From: Chitinophaga pinensis
GTDB taxonomy: Bacteria; Bacteroidota; Bacteroidia; Chitinophagales; CAMDFR01
Reading direction: 5' to 3'
Length of the DNA stretch: 64,000 nucleotides
Assembly (NCBI GenBank): GCA_945860705.1
Contig: CAMART010000005.1
Location: 62,001-126,000 of the forward strand
In this document: one piece after another, positions 54,098 through 62,615 of the stretch
How the letters are laid out: each line of letters starts with the position of its first letter
Numbering within the stretch: position 1 is the stretch's first letter
Notes under the pieces: model-generated
What the model saw: only the letters and a program-made list of their open reading frames with translations
What the model was told of the DNA's origin: nothing
The model's database searches: none
Made by a program: the position numbers and the translations under genes

Positions 54098-54988
54098 ATG
54101 AAAAACATAAGTGTTATTGGTGCAGGAACTATGGGTAATGGTATTGCTCAAGTTTTTGCTCAAAGTGGATTTTCGGTTACACTCATAGATATAAGTTCTG
54201 AAGCATTGTCTAAGGCACTTGCCAATATTGAAAAAAACGCAGATAGAATGTTAGCTAAAGGAACTATCACAGAAGATATTAAAAAATCTACATTAGCAAA
54301 TATTATCACAGAGACAAATCTTGAGAAAGGAGTAAGCTATGCAGATTTGGTAGTAGAAGCGGCTACTGAAAATATAGATTTGAAATTAAAAATATTCCAA
54401 TCAATGGATGCTTCGGCTCCAGCACATGCTATATTAGCAACTAATACATCTTCAATATCCATCACCAAAATAGCAAGTGTTACAAAACGAGCAGATAAAG
54501 TAATAGGGATGCACTTTATGAATCCTGTACCAGTAATGAAACTAGTAGAAGTGATAAGAGGCTACGCTACAAGTGATGAAGTGTGTGCGCAAGTAATGGA
54601 AATGAGTAAAACATTAGGAAAGATTCCTACTGAAGTAAATGACTATCCAGGTTTTATTGCCAATAGAATATTGATGCCTATGATCAATGAAGCAATTTAT
54701 TCATTGTATGAAGGTGTAGCTGGTGTACATGAAATAGATACAGTGATGAAACTTGGTATGGCTCATCCTATGGGACCATTGCAGTTGGCAGATTTTATAG
54801 GTTTAGATGTATGTCTGTCTATACTTGATGTTTTATACAAAGGATTTGGGAATCCAAAATATGCTCCTTGTCCCTTACTAGTAAATATGGTCACCGCTGG
54901 ATATAAAGGAGTGAAAACAGGTGAAGGATTCTACAAATATGAAGCTGGTAGCAAAGAGCTTATAGTATCAAAAATGTTTACTAAATAA
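54098..54988 (+). CDS. 3-hydroxybutyryl-CoA dehydrogenase
   Basis: 296 residues from the ATG at 54098, placing the NAD-binding motif GAGTMGNGIAQ at residues 7-17 as in the family; the longer frame adds 20 unrelated residues. The catalytic His is in GMHFMNPVPVMKLVEVI near 140, with ATNTSSISIT near 115 and the C-terminal helical domain with RILMPMINEAIY near 188. Oxidises 3-hydroxybutyryl-CoA to acetoacetyl-CoA in fatty-acid or butanoate metabolism. Works next to the enoyl-CoA hydratase step encoded at 10.2 kb. Confidence 0.95.
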   Translation: MKNISVIGAGTMGNGIAQVFAQSGFSVTLIDISSEALSKALANIEKNADRMLAKGTITEDIKKSTLANIITETNLEKGVSYADLVVEAATENIDLKLKIFQSMDASAPAHAILATNTSSISITKIASVTKRADKVIGMHFMNPVPVMKLVEVIRGYATSDEVCAQVMEMSKTLGKIPTEVNDYPGFIANRILMPMINEAIYSLYEGVAGVHEIDTVMKLGMAHPMGPLQLADFIGLDVCLSILDVLYKGFGNPKYAPCPLLVNMVTAGYKGVKTGEGFYKYEAGSKELIVSKMFTK

Positions 54989-54994
54989 AATAAC

Positions 54995-56713
54995 TTGAAA
55001 CACATACTACAAATTATCATTTATATTTTAATAGGATTTCAAGCCTATTCTCAAAATAATGCTTATTATACACAATATGCAAATGGTAAGCTATGTTTAG
55101 AAAAAAATCAGCTAGATTCAGCATATTCATTTTTTCAGAAAAGTTTAAGTTTGAAACCAGATTTTGGTAGTACATACTATCAGATAGGTAATATCATGTA
55201 TCAAAGAAACAACTATGATTCTGCCGTTATATACTATGATAAAGCGATAAGTATTGATACAAGTATGACTGTATTCTATTTGATGAAAGGTACAGCATTA
55301 TATGAAGATAAAAAATATGAATATGCTATTGAAAACTTAGATATTGTTTTAGCTAAAGAACCTACAAATACAAAGGCATTATATAAAAAAGCACTTTGCT
55401 ATTTCCAACAAGAAAATTATGAGGCCTCTACCCCTCTCATGAAACAAGTGACAGAGTTAGACCCAAAAAATAGCAAAGCATTTAAAAATCTAGGAAGTAT
55501 ATATTATAAACAAGAAAATTATAAAGATGCTATAAGCTATTTTGAGAAAGCGGTAGTGTCAGAACCCTTTAATGTCGAGCTGTTAAATGTGTTGGCTATT
55601 TGCTATAACAAAACAGGTCTTTCAGAAAAAGCAGATGATACTTATAAAATAATTGAAAAATATAATCCACAAGATGAACAAGTGGAACTAAGTATTGCTG
55701 AAAATAAATTGAAATCAAAAGATTACGATGGAGCTAGAAATATATTTTCTAGTCTTTTGAAATCTACAGATGATAAGGCCTCCATTTATAATTATATAGC
55801 TAATACGTATTATCAAGAATCTAAGTATGATAGTGCACTTGTTTACTATGATTTAGTATATCAAAAAAATAAGAATTTTAAAGACATTGAAGAAGTCGTA
55901 GCAAACTGTTATTTCTATGAAAAAGATTATATCAATGCTATCAGCTTTTATGAAAAAGCTCAAGCCAAGAATAATACTGCTAGTATAAATAATTTTATTG
56001 GTCTATCCTATTTAAGATTGAAGAGCTTTATTAAATCAAAAACCTACTTTAAGCAAGCTACAATGATTGATAAAGATTATGCTATTGCATACTACAACTT
56101 GGGTACGGTTCACTATTTATTAAATGAATATGAAGATGCTATAAAGTATTTAAATAAAGCTAGCCTTTTAATGAAAGAGGATGCGGATGTATATAAATAT
56201 CTAGGAAAATCTTACTCAAAGGTAAATGATAATGCAAATGCGATAATTGCCTTCAATAAATCAATGAATCTAAGAGCGGATGCGAACGATGCTTTTCAAC
56301 TTGGAGTATTATATTATGAAATGAATCAATACGAGCAAGCAATATCACAATTTGAATCTGCATTAAAACAAGGGAAAAATAAAAGCGAATCATTATATAA
56401 TATGGGTTTGTGTTATTACGGACTTAAAAATTATAATGAGGCATTACAATTATTTACTGAAGCACTTGACGGTACGAGTGATGAAAAAATGGTGCTGTTT
56501 AATATTGGTAGTTCACAACTCCAATTAAAAAACTATAAAGAAGCTATTTTGAAACTTGAGCAATGTATAGCATTGGACGCAAACTATGCAAAAGCATATT
56601 ATCTGTTAGGTTTTGCAAAATATAATACAAATAAATTAAACGATGCAAAAGCTGCTTTTATACGAGCACATCAGTTAGATCCAAAATATGAAATGCCAGA
56701 TATGGTTAAGTAA
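54995..56713 (+). CDS. Long TPR-repeat protein, exported
   Basis: 572 residues from a TTG start that opens a signal peptide (MKHILQIIIYILIGF, cleaved after AYSQ). The rest is about sixteen tetratricopeptide repeats with the usual A..Y.KA pattern (for example YKDAISYFEKAV near 175 and YEDAIKYLNKAS near 380). No catalytic domain. A periplasmic or outer-membrane-associated scaffold is likely. It starts 6 bases after the dehydrogenase stop, so it is on that transcript. Confidence 0.88.
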   Translation: MKHILQIIIYILIGFQAYSQNNAYYTQYANGKLCLEKNQLDSAYSFFQKSLSLKPDFGSTYYQIGNIMYQRNNYDSAVIYYDKAISIDTSMTVFYLMKGTALYEDKKYEYAIENLDIVLAKEPTNTKALYKKALCYFQQENYEASTPLMKQVTELDPKNSKAFKNLGSIYYKQENYKDAISYFEKAVVSEPFNVELLNVLAICYNKTGLSEKADDTYKIIEKYNPQDEQVELSIAENKLKSKDYDGARNIFSSLLKSTDDKASIYNYIANTYYQESKYDSALVYYDLVYQKNKNFKDIEEVVANCYFYEKDYINAISFYEKAQAKNNTASINNFIGLSYLRLKSFIKSKTYFKQATMIDKDYAIAYYNLGTVHYLLNEYEDAIKYLNKASLLMKEDADVYKYLGKSYSKVNDNANAIIAFNKSMNLRADANDAFQLGVLYYEMNQYEQAISQFESALKQGKNKSESLYNMGLCYYGLKNYNEALQLFTEALDGTSDEKMVLFNIGSSQLQLKNYKEAILKLEQCIALDANYAKAYYLLGFAKYNTNKLNDAKAAFIRAHQLDPKYEMPDMVK

Positions 56714-56745
56714 TGTATTTCAATTAATAAAAAGATTTTTTTCAG

Positions 56746-57630
56746 ATGATAATTTATAATCCAAAAGATTGGTTCACGTTTATTTTTAAAATGCACAAAG
56801 CAGATACATTTCAAAAACTGAAATATATGCTCGTGTTTATTTTTCTTTACTCGCTTTTTATAGCTTTTTTAGAAAAAGAAGTATTTCATGTGAAAGAAAA
56901 TTCGCTTATCAGAAATGTAAGTTTGGTTCATACATTGCTTGGTTTTGTTTTGTCTCTTTTATTAGTTTTTAGAACCAACTCTGCATACGACAGATGGTGG
57001 GAAGGAAGAAAGCTTTGGGGTTCATTGACCAATAATTGTAGAAATCTAGCTCTGAAATTAGATAGTATTTTTGATGAAAGTGATAAAGATATTCGTAGTT
57101 TTTTTTCAAATAATATTTCTAATTTTACTTATGCTCTATCATATCACTTATTGTCAGAAAAAACTAGAATGATGCTCAGTGAAGAAGTAGATGATGATAT
57201 ACATTTAATATTAAAAGAAGCACACCCACCAATTCATGTAGCTCAACTCATCATGAATAAAGTTTATGACTTAAATAAATTAGGCAAAATAAGTAACGAT
57301 CAAATGTGGTTGATAAATGAAGAACTAAAGGTGTTTATGGATGTAAGTGGCGCTTGTGAAAGAATAAAAAATACACCTATCCCATTTTCGTATTCGTTAT
57401 TTATCAAAAAATTTATTTTCTTTTATATTATTACATTGCCTATGGGTTATGTTTTTTCTATAGGCTATTGGGTTGCTCCATTAGTTATGTTTGCTTTTTA
57501 TGTATTAGTGAGTTTAGAAGTAATAGCAGAAGAAATAGAAGATCCATTCAATATGGATAATAATGATATCCCTACATCAAAACTTGCTAGAAATATTAGT
57601 AGAAATGTAAAGGATATTTTAGCCTCGTAG
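56746..57630 (+). CDS. Bestrophin-like anion channel protein (UPF0187)
   Basis: 294 residues with helices near 28-46, 62-80, 225-245 and 248-265. The family's conserved FRTNSAYDRWWEGRKLWG (about 78-95) and late EEIEDPFN (near 264) are present. Bacterial bestrophins form pentameric ion channels. It starts 32 bases after the TPR gene and may share its transcript. Confidence 0.92.
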   Translation: MIIYNPKDWFTFIFKMHKADTFQKLKYMLVFIFLYSLFIAFLEKEVFHVKENSLIRNVSLVHTLLGFVLSLLLVFRTNSAYDRWWEGRKLWGSLTNNCRNLALKLDSIFDESDKDIRSFFSNNISNFTYALSYHLLSEKTRMMLSEEVDDDIHLILKEAHPPIHVAQLIMNKVYDLNKLGKISNDQMWLINEELKVFMDVSGACERIKNTPIPFSYSLFIKKFIFFYIITLPMGYVFSIGYWVAPLVMFAFYVLVSLEVIAEEIEDPFNMDNNDIPTSKLARNISRNVKDILAS

Positions 57631-57659
57631 CATAGAGTAATAATTTGAATTCTTATTCG

Positions 57660-57667
57660 TACCTTTG
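57660..57667 (+). promoter_or_regulatory. Promoter -7 box for prfA (TACCTTTG)
   Basis: Exact TAnnTTTG match 34 bases before the prfA ATG, in the only gap between it and the bestrophin gene. Confidence 0.55.
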
Positions 57668-57701
57668 TTGTCTTATATAAGGGATTTTTATATCATATAC
57701 C

Positions 57702-58778
57702 ATGTTAGACAAGTTAGAATTACTACAAGATAAATTTGAAGAAATAGAAAAAAAGCTAGGTGATCCTGAGCTTATTAGTGACATGAAGCGATACAAGCAA
57801 ATGAATAAAGAGTATCGCGATCTTGAACCTATTGTTATTGCTTTCAAATCGCTAAAAGATGCCAATAGCAATTTAGCTTTTTCAAAAGAAGTGCTCAATA
57901 CAGAGAAAGACGATGAAATGCGTGATATGGCTAAAGATGAAATAGCACACTATGAAGAAAAAATAAAAACACTAGAAGAAGAAATAAAATACCTACTCAT
58001 ACCTAAAGACCCTGAAGATGAAAGAAACGCTATAGTAGAGATACGTGCAGGTACTGGAGGTGATGAAGCATGTATTTTTGCTGAAGATTTGATGCGTATG
58101 TATACTAGATACTGCGAAACCAAAGGATGGCAAGTTGCTATCATGGACGAAACTCCAGGTGGTGTAGCAGGATATAGAGAGGTGATTCTGGAGGTAAAAG
58201 GTGCAAATGTGTATGGCGAAATGAAATATGAAAGTGGTGTGCATCGGGTACAGAGAGTACCAAAAACAGAAAGTCAAGGAAGAGTGCATACAAGTGCCGC
58301 TACAGTGGCTGTTTTGCCAGAAGTAGAAGAAGTAGATGACGTGCCAATAAATCCAGCAGATATAGAAATGCAAACATCTAGGTCTGGTGGTGCTGGAGGA
58401 CAAAACGTTAATAAAGTAGAAACTAAAGTACAGTTGACACATAAGCCATCAGGTATTGTGGTAGTATGTCAAGTAGAGCGTTCGCAGAATGGAAATAGAG
58501 AGCGTGCAATGCAAATATTGAGAACAAAACTATATGAAATAGAATTAGCAAAACACTATGGAGATATAGCAGCCAAAAGAAAAACTTTGGTAAGTACAGG
58601 AGATAGATCTGCAAAAATCAGAACCTATAATTGGCCTCAAGGAAGAATCACTGATCATAGAATAAATATGACTGTATATACATTAGATGCATTTGTAAAT
58701 GGAGATATACAAGGAATGATAGATGAGCTGAAAATGGCTGAAAATGCAGAGAAGTTAAAAGAAGGAATACTGAATTAG
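57702..58778 (+). CDS. prfA: Peptide chain release factor 1
   Basis: 358 residues. Recognises UAA and UAG and releases the finished chain. An N-terminal coiled coil (1-100) is followed by the codon-recognition region ([28 protein letters not shown]-type, about 180-208) and GGAGGQ near 229-234, the peptidyl-tRNA hydrolysis motif. Its presence and the genuine TAA stops elsewhere show that TAA is not reassigned in this genome. Monocistronic by spacing. Confidence 0.95.
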   Translation: MLDKLELLQDKFEEIEKKLGDPELISDMKRYKQMNKEYRDLEPIVIAFKSLKDANSNLAFSKEVLNTEKDDEMRDMAKDEIAHYEEKIKTLEEEIKYLLIPKDPEDERNAIVEIRAGTGGDEACIFAEDLMRMYTRYCETKGWQVAIMDETPGGVAGYREVILEVKGANVYGEMKYESGVHRVQRVPKTESQGRVHTSAATVAVLPEVEEVDDVPINPADIEMQTSRSGGAGGQNVNKVETKVQLTHKPSGIVVVCQVERSQNGNRERAMQILRTKLYEIELAKHYGDIAAKRKTLVSTGDRSAKIRTYNWPQGRITDHRINMTVYTLDAFVNGDIQGMIDELKMAENAEKLKEGILN

Positions 58779-58872
58779 TAACAAGTAAAAAGTATCAAGT
58801 AATAAGATTAAAGATATTCATTTTTGAATTACTAATTAAAACTCGGTAATTATTACATATAACTTAAGCCGT

Positions 58873-58925
58873 TAACTTTGAACATTCAACATTTAACTTT
58901 AAAGATTGAACTTTGAACATTTAAC
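58873..58925. repeat. AT-rich tandem repeat in the RidA leader, with a promoter-like box
   Basis: AACTTTGAACATTCAAC (58874-58890) and AACTTTGAACATTTAAC (58909-58925) repeat with a period of 35 bases. The first copy starts inside a TAACTTTG box (58873-58880). The region is one of several low-complexity spacers in this genome. Confidence 0.55.
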
Positions 58926-58935
58926 TTATAAAAAA

Positions 58936-59355
58936 ATGGACAACACAAAAATATCTACAGACAAAGCACCAGCACCAGTAGGTTTATATCCTCACTCACG
59001 CAAGGTAGGAAATCTATTATTTCTTTCAGGCATTGGCCCACGCGAAGCAGGTACCGACAAAATACCTGGTTTATCATTTGATAAATTTGGAAATTATGCT
59101 ACTTTTGATTTTGAAGCACAATGCAGAAGTGTATTTGATAATGTAAGAATCGTACTCGAAGCAAGTGGAAGTAAATGGGGAAATCTTGTAGATGTCACAG
59201 TGTTTCTTACTAATATGAAAAGAGATTTTCAAACTTATAATAAACTATACGCTGAGTATTTCAAAGATGCTCAACCTTGCAGAACTACTGTAGAAATCAA
59301 TAGTCTACCTAGTCCAATCTGTATAGAGTTGAAGTGTATAGCTACCATAGATTAA
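58936..59355 (+). CDS. RidA family deaminase
   Basis: 139 residues. Hydrolyses reactive enamine/imine intermediates from pyridoxal-phosphate enzymes, protecting them from damage. Family features: APVGLYPHSRKVGNLLFLSG near 15, the Arg of CRTTVEIN near 118, and LPSPICIELKCIA at the end. The start is the ATG at 58936; the frame before it is repeat sequence. A longer form (with PREAGTDKIPG loop) fits the 2-aminomuconate deaminase-like branch. Confidence 0.9.
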   Translation: MDNTKISTDKAPAPVGLYPHSRKVGNLLFLSGIGPREAGTDKIPGLSFDKFGNYATFDFEAQCRSVFDNVRIVLEASGSKWGNLVDVTVFLTNMKRDFQTYNKLYAEYFKDAQPCRTTVEINSLPSPICIELKCIATID

Positions 59356-59391
59356 TTTTAAAAATTCATTTTTTCTTTTTATATTTACTAT

Positions 59392-59910
59392 ATGAGAAAT
59401 ATAGAACATCTACCACATTATACCTATCAAGATTATAAATCTTGGAAAGGACAATGGGAACTCATATATGGGATACCTTATGCTATGAGTCCTTCAGCAA
59501 AGAAAAACCATAATCGACTTGGTGGTAATATTTTTACATACATCAAATCTAATCTAAACTGCACGAAATGTGAAGTCTATTATGAAACAGATTGGATTAT
59601 TGCAGATGATAGTATAGTTAGGCCTGATATTCTTATTGTATGTGACGATATAGAAAGTGACTGGATAGAAACCACTCCCGTATTAATCATTGAAATATTA
59701 TCTGAATCTACCGCCATAAAAGATAAAAACGTAAAATTTTCATTGTACCAAGAAAATGGTGTGAAGTTTTATATCTTAATAAATCCAATAAATTACGAAA
59801 TTGAAATATTTGAGTTGATTGATAATAAATATGTATTGAATAATTCGCTTGAAGAATATATTTTTTCAGAAGCATGTACACTTAGTATGAATGTAAAAAA
59901 TGTTTTATAA
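59392..59910 (+). CDS. Uma2 family (DUF820) restriction-endonuclease-like protein
   Basis: 172 residues with the PD-(D/E)XK-like fold of Uma2 proteins, abundant in cyanobacteria and Bacteroidota. Conserved points: WELIYGIPYAMSPS near 21, VRPDILIVCDD near 77 (catalytic Asp), and LIIEILSEST near 99 (Glu). Biological function of the family is unclear, and a nuclease role is inferred from the fold. A TATATTTA promoter-like box lies just before the ATG. Its end overlaps the next gene by 11 bases. Confidence 0.88.
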   Translation: MRNIEHLPHYTYQDYKSWKGQWELIYGIPYAMSPSAKKNHNRLGGNIFTYIKSNLNCTKCEVYYETDWIIADDSIVRPDILIVCDDIESDWIETTPVLIIEILSESTAIKDKNVKFSLYQENGVKFYILINPINYEIEIFELIDNKYVLNNSLEEYIFSEACTLSMNVKNVL

Positions 59911-60397
59911 GACTTTTTATATATTGTTTGTTTTCGGTTTGTTAGTTACGTTTTCTTGCGAAGCTACTTCAAATAATTCTAAAAACGATTTTGGTAATTG
60001 GTACTCTTGTGCATCAGATGGTTTTTACCTAGAAATGATTACGAATAATAATTTTTATAGATTTAGTAGCAATCATGGATATGTGTCTGAATGGTCTGAA
60101 TTTAAGGTGAATGGAGATACATTGATTCAGTATGATGCTTCTACATTCAAAGATTCAATAATAATAAAAAAAGCATTAATAAAATATGTAAATAATAAAG
60201 AATTGAATTTGTTTTTTATTGAATCAAATGAACACTGGACTTTTTATAGAATATATGAAAAAATAAATAATATAGATAATAACAAGGAACTCACCGAAAG
60301 TACAAAACAAAGAGCCAATAAATTTAAATGTAAAGACCAACGAACTCCATCCGAAATAGAAAAAGATTCAAGTAAGGTTATTTATTTTCAGTTTTGA
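59900..60397 (+). CDS. Small lipoprotein of unknown function
   Basis: 165 residues with a lipobox ending at Cys20 (LVTFSCEA). The mature part begins KNDFGNWYSC and looks like a small beta-rich domain of lipocalin type (WYSCASDGFYLEM, FRFSSNHG), but no family is recognised. The 11-base overlap with the Uma2 gene suggests coupled expression. The C-terminal 40 residues are Lys-rich. Confidence 0.7.
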   Translation: MFYKTFYILFVFGLLVTFSCEATSNNSKNDFGNWYSCASDGFYLEMITNNNFYRFSSNHGYVSEWSEFKVNGDTLIQYDASTFKDSIIIKKALIKYVNNKELNLFFIESNEHWTFYRIYEKINNIDNNKELTESTKQRANKFKCKDQRTPSEIEKDSSKVIYFQF

Positions 60398-60404
60398 TTT
60401 TATC

Positions 60405-60431
60405 CCATGGTTTGTGAGCCACAAACCATGG
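60405..60431. repeat. Perfect 12-base inverted repeat between convergent genes
   Basis: CCATGGTTTGTG-AGC-CACAAACCATGG. The stem is strong and less AT-rich than its neighbours, but no T tract follows on either strand, so it is not a standard terminator. It may be a repeat remnant or an RNA hairpin shared by both convergent messages. Confidence 0.65.
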
Positions 60432-60466
60432 AGCGAACCAATGTGCAGAAGTGGCATCTAAATACA

Positions 60467-61309
60467 CTAATCTCCAGATTCAAAATTTAATGAATATAAT
60501 TTATTTTTATATTGTATCATTAATCTAGAGTCCCAGTCAGTAGAATATCTATAAATCTTTTCTGGTCCATATATAAGCAACGAGTCAATTAATAAAAACA
60601 GTAAACTACATATTTCATTGAGCGATCTACTATATGAAAATCCTGTTTCTATAACGAAAGGTTTATTACATATAAAATAACTTACACTATCTAAAATTTG
60701 TTTTTCGTATTCAGATATATTTAACTCATTTAATTTCCCTTCTGAATTATTATTATAATGATCTAAAATCGATATGTCAGCTATTTCAAAAGTAAGCTGT
60801 GTATAATAATCTGAGTATCTATTGAGTCCAACATAAATATTTGCAAAATCTAATGTTCCATTAATTCGACTTATTGTATTGCTATTGTCGTTAAATATTC
60901 TTTCTAATCTATTTTTTAAACTTTTATTTTCCGATAAAAGATATCTAGCAATCCAAACTGGTGTCCTTTCATTTATAAATTCTTTGAAATTAGATTCAGA
61001 AAGATAAGTTAATGATTTTTCTAATAAAAAAAGAGCGTTAGGAGTCGTAAAAAATTCATATATGCTCGAAACGAATTTTACATAGTTAGAAGTATCGTCA
61101 TCTGTAATTATATAATATTGAGCATCTAATTCTGCTATGCATTGTTCTTCATCTATTACAAATACAGTTCTTTCTATAGTAGAAGTATTACCTGAGAAAT
61201 ATGAAGCATCATAAAAGAAGATTACATCATATACTTTATCTTCTAAGTCATATATATCAATATGATAAGAAATATTTCTTATTTCAAGATTAATAGGTCT
61301 AATTTTCAT
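60467..61309 (-). CDS. Hypothetical protein, unrecognised family
   Basis: 280 residues, with no signal peptide, membrane helix or known motif. It is rich in Ile, Tyr, Asp, Ser and Asn. The first 100 residues look beta-rich (VYDVIFFYDASYF, CIAELDAQYYIITDDD), the rest helical (SESNFKEFINERTPVWIARYLLS). It is alone, bordered by a hairpin on one side and an AT-rich gap on the other. The AT richness and isolation fit an acquired gene, but this is weak evidence. Confidence 0.65.
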   Translation of the reverse strand: MKIRPINLEIRNISYHIDIYDLEDKVYDVIFFYDASYFSGNTSTIERTVFVIDEEQCIAELDAQYYIITDDDTSNYVKFVSSIYEFFTTPNALFLLEKSLTYLSESNFKEFINERTPVWIARYLLSENKSLKNRLERIFNDNSNTISRINGTLDFANIYVGLNRYSDYYTQLTFEIADISILDHYNNNSEGKLNELNISEYEKQILDSVSYFICNKPFVIETGFSYSRSLNEICSLLFLLIDSLLIYGPEKIYRYSTDWDSRLMIQYKNKLYSLNFESGD

Positions 61310-61490
61310 AACATTAATTTATATATAAATCAAAAATTACATTTTGTTTTGATATAATAATTTATAAAATTACTCAAATTTTAAATCAAAATTCAATAAT
61401 TCATCTCGTGTTTTATGCCAAACTAACCATGTATCAATGATAAACGAGTAAAGGAATTCCTTCACTAGAAGTAAGTAATATTTATTTATC

Positions 61491-61525
61491 ATTCAAAATT
61501 TAAAATTCAGTAATTCAAAATTATA
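61491..61525. repeat. AT-rich low-complexity repeat (ATTCAAAATT family)
   Basis: ATTCAAAATTTAAAATTCAGTAATTCAAAATT-type sequence directly after the ATP-grasp gene, with a related stretch at about 61375-61405. It is the same class of spacer as near 34.9 kb. The remaining bases of the 216-base gap show nothing else recognisable. Confidence 0.5.
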
Positions 61526-62557
61526 CTACCACATATCTTTGCCTTTATATTCCTTATGTTTTTTGAGAATAGCAAACCCTTCTTTTTTAGAAATTGGCTT
61601 TATGCCTTGAACTTTCATATTGTATGCTGCTATCTCATACATCTTCTTCCAATGATAAACTAGAATTGATAATCCTTTCCATAAAGAAAGATTTGGAATG
61701 TACATGTTTATTGGTTCTGCGCCTACACCATTCAATTCTATGATAGAATATTTATCAGCAAGCAACTCCTCTATCGTATCATATTTCACATCAAATCTAC
61801 CATAGTTAAAACCTTTAATTTTTTCACTTAGATTCTTAAATATATTTCCTATCTCCGTTTTATTTTCTTTTATTAAATAAAAACTAGCGCCTTTACTATG
61901 GTTTGCATTGTCTATTAATACAAGTTCCTCATTCTTATTTAAAACATGTTCAAATTTACTTTCCCATTTAAGCTTCAATCTTTCTATTTGCAAAAAAGCT
62001 CGATGGTCTTTTAATATTAATTGATACACGGTGCTCACTCCATCTCCAACTATACTTAGGAGTTTTTTGCCAACAATAGAGCTGATTTCAAAAGTATTTG
62101 TATGGATGTTTTTTATGCAAAAAACACTTAACTCATTTTCATAATCACAAAATTCTTGAATCAAATATTCATAATTTACACTATCGTGATATGCTTTTAG
62201 TTCATTTATAGAATTAATTTTTATTATTCCAAATCCTCTTTCACCTACATTAGGTTTTAGAATACATGGGAATGATATATTTTTTGCTATTTCATCTAAG
62301 TTTATTTTTTCTGCTCCATGATGTATTGAGTATTTTGGATATGAATCTCGAGGTAGCAAATCATACATTTCAGTTTTAGTATTGCCAAAAAAACCACCAT
62401 TTTTCATCGTTGGATTTACTGCACTAAAGTAAAACCACTTACCTGTTTTTAACAAGTTGATTAAATAATAAATATATACAGGAAAATACACCAAACCCCA
62501 AGGCCAGTATTCCCAAGTAGTCAATATTATCCAATATTTTTTTAACTTATTTTTCAC
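61526..62557 (-). CDS. ATP-grasp family protein
   Basis: 343 residues. The ATP-grasp core is visible: FPCILKPNVGERGFGIIKI near 96-114 (Lys and Gly-rich loop), YLIQEFCDYENELSVFCI near 130, and the metal-binding SIIELNGVGAEP near 270. Members make amide or peptide-like bonds by acyl-phosphate chemistry; the substrate is unknown. The N-terminus has a hydrophobic stretch (YWPWGLVYFPVYIYYLINLL). The start is GTG at 62557. It is transcribed away from mtaB. Confidence 0.85.
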   Translation of the reverse strand: MKNKLKKYWIILTTWEYWPWGLVYFPVYIYYLINLLKTGKWFYFSAVNPTMKNGGFFGNTKTEMYDLLPRDSYPKYSIHHGAEKINLDEIAKNISFPCILKPNVGERGFGIIKINSINELKAYHDSVNYEYLIQEFCDYENELSVFCIKNIHTNTFEISSIVGKKLLSIVGDGVSTVYQLILKDHRAFLQIERLKLKWESKFEHVLNKNEELVLIDNANHSKGASFYLIKENKTEIGNIFKNLSEKIKGFNYGRFDVKYDTIEELLADKYSIIELNGVGAEPINMYIPNLSLWKGLSILVYHWKKMYEIAAYNMKVQGIKPISKKEGFAILKKHKEYKGKDMW

Positions 62558-62604
62558 AATTACGAATTACAATGTTAATGTAATAATTTGACTTTTAAAT
62601 ATTG

Positions 62605-62612
62605 TAAATTTG
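62605..62612 (+). promoter_or_regulatory. Promoter -7 box (TAAATTTG) three bases before the mtaB ATG
   Basis: Exact TAnnTTTG match ending at 62612; the ATG is at 62616. It implies a leaderless message and excludes the TTG at 62610 as start. A TTTG at 62587 is too near for a standard -33 box. Confidence 0.6.
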
Positions 62613-62615
62613 CAC

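Noticed and set aside
57993-58442. 149-residue minus-strand frame opposite prfA
   Set aside because: It is Cys/His/Phe-rich, has no known family, and lies wholly within the conserved prfA gene.
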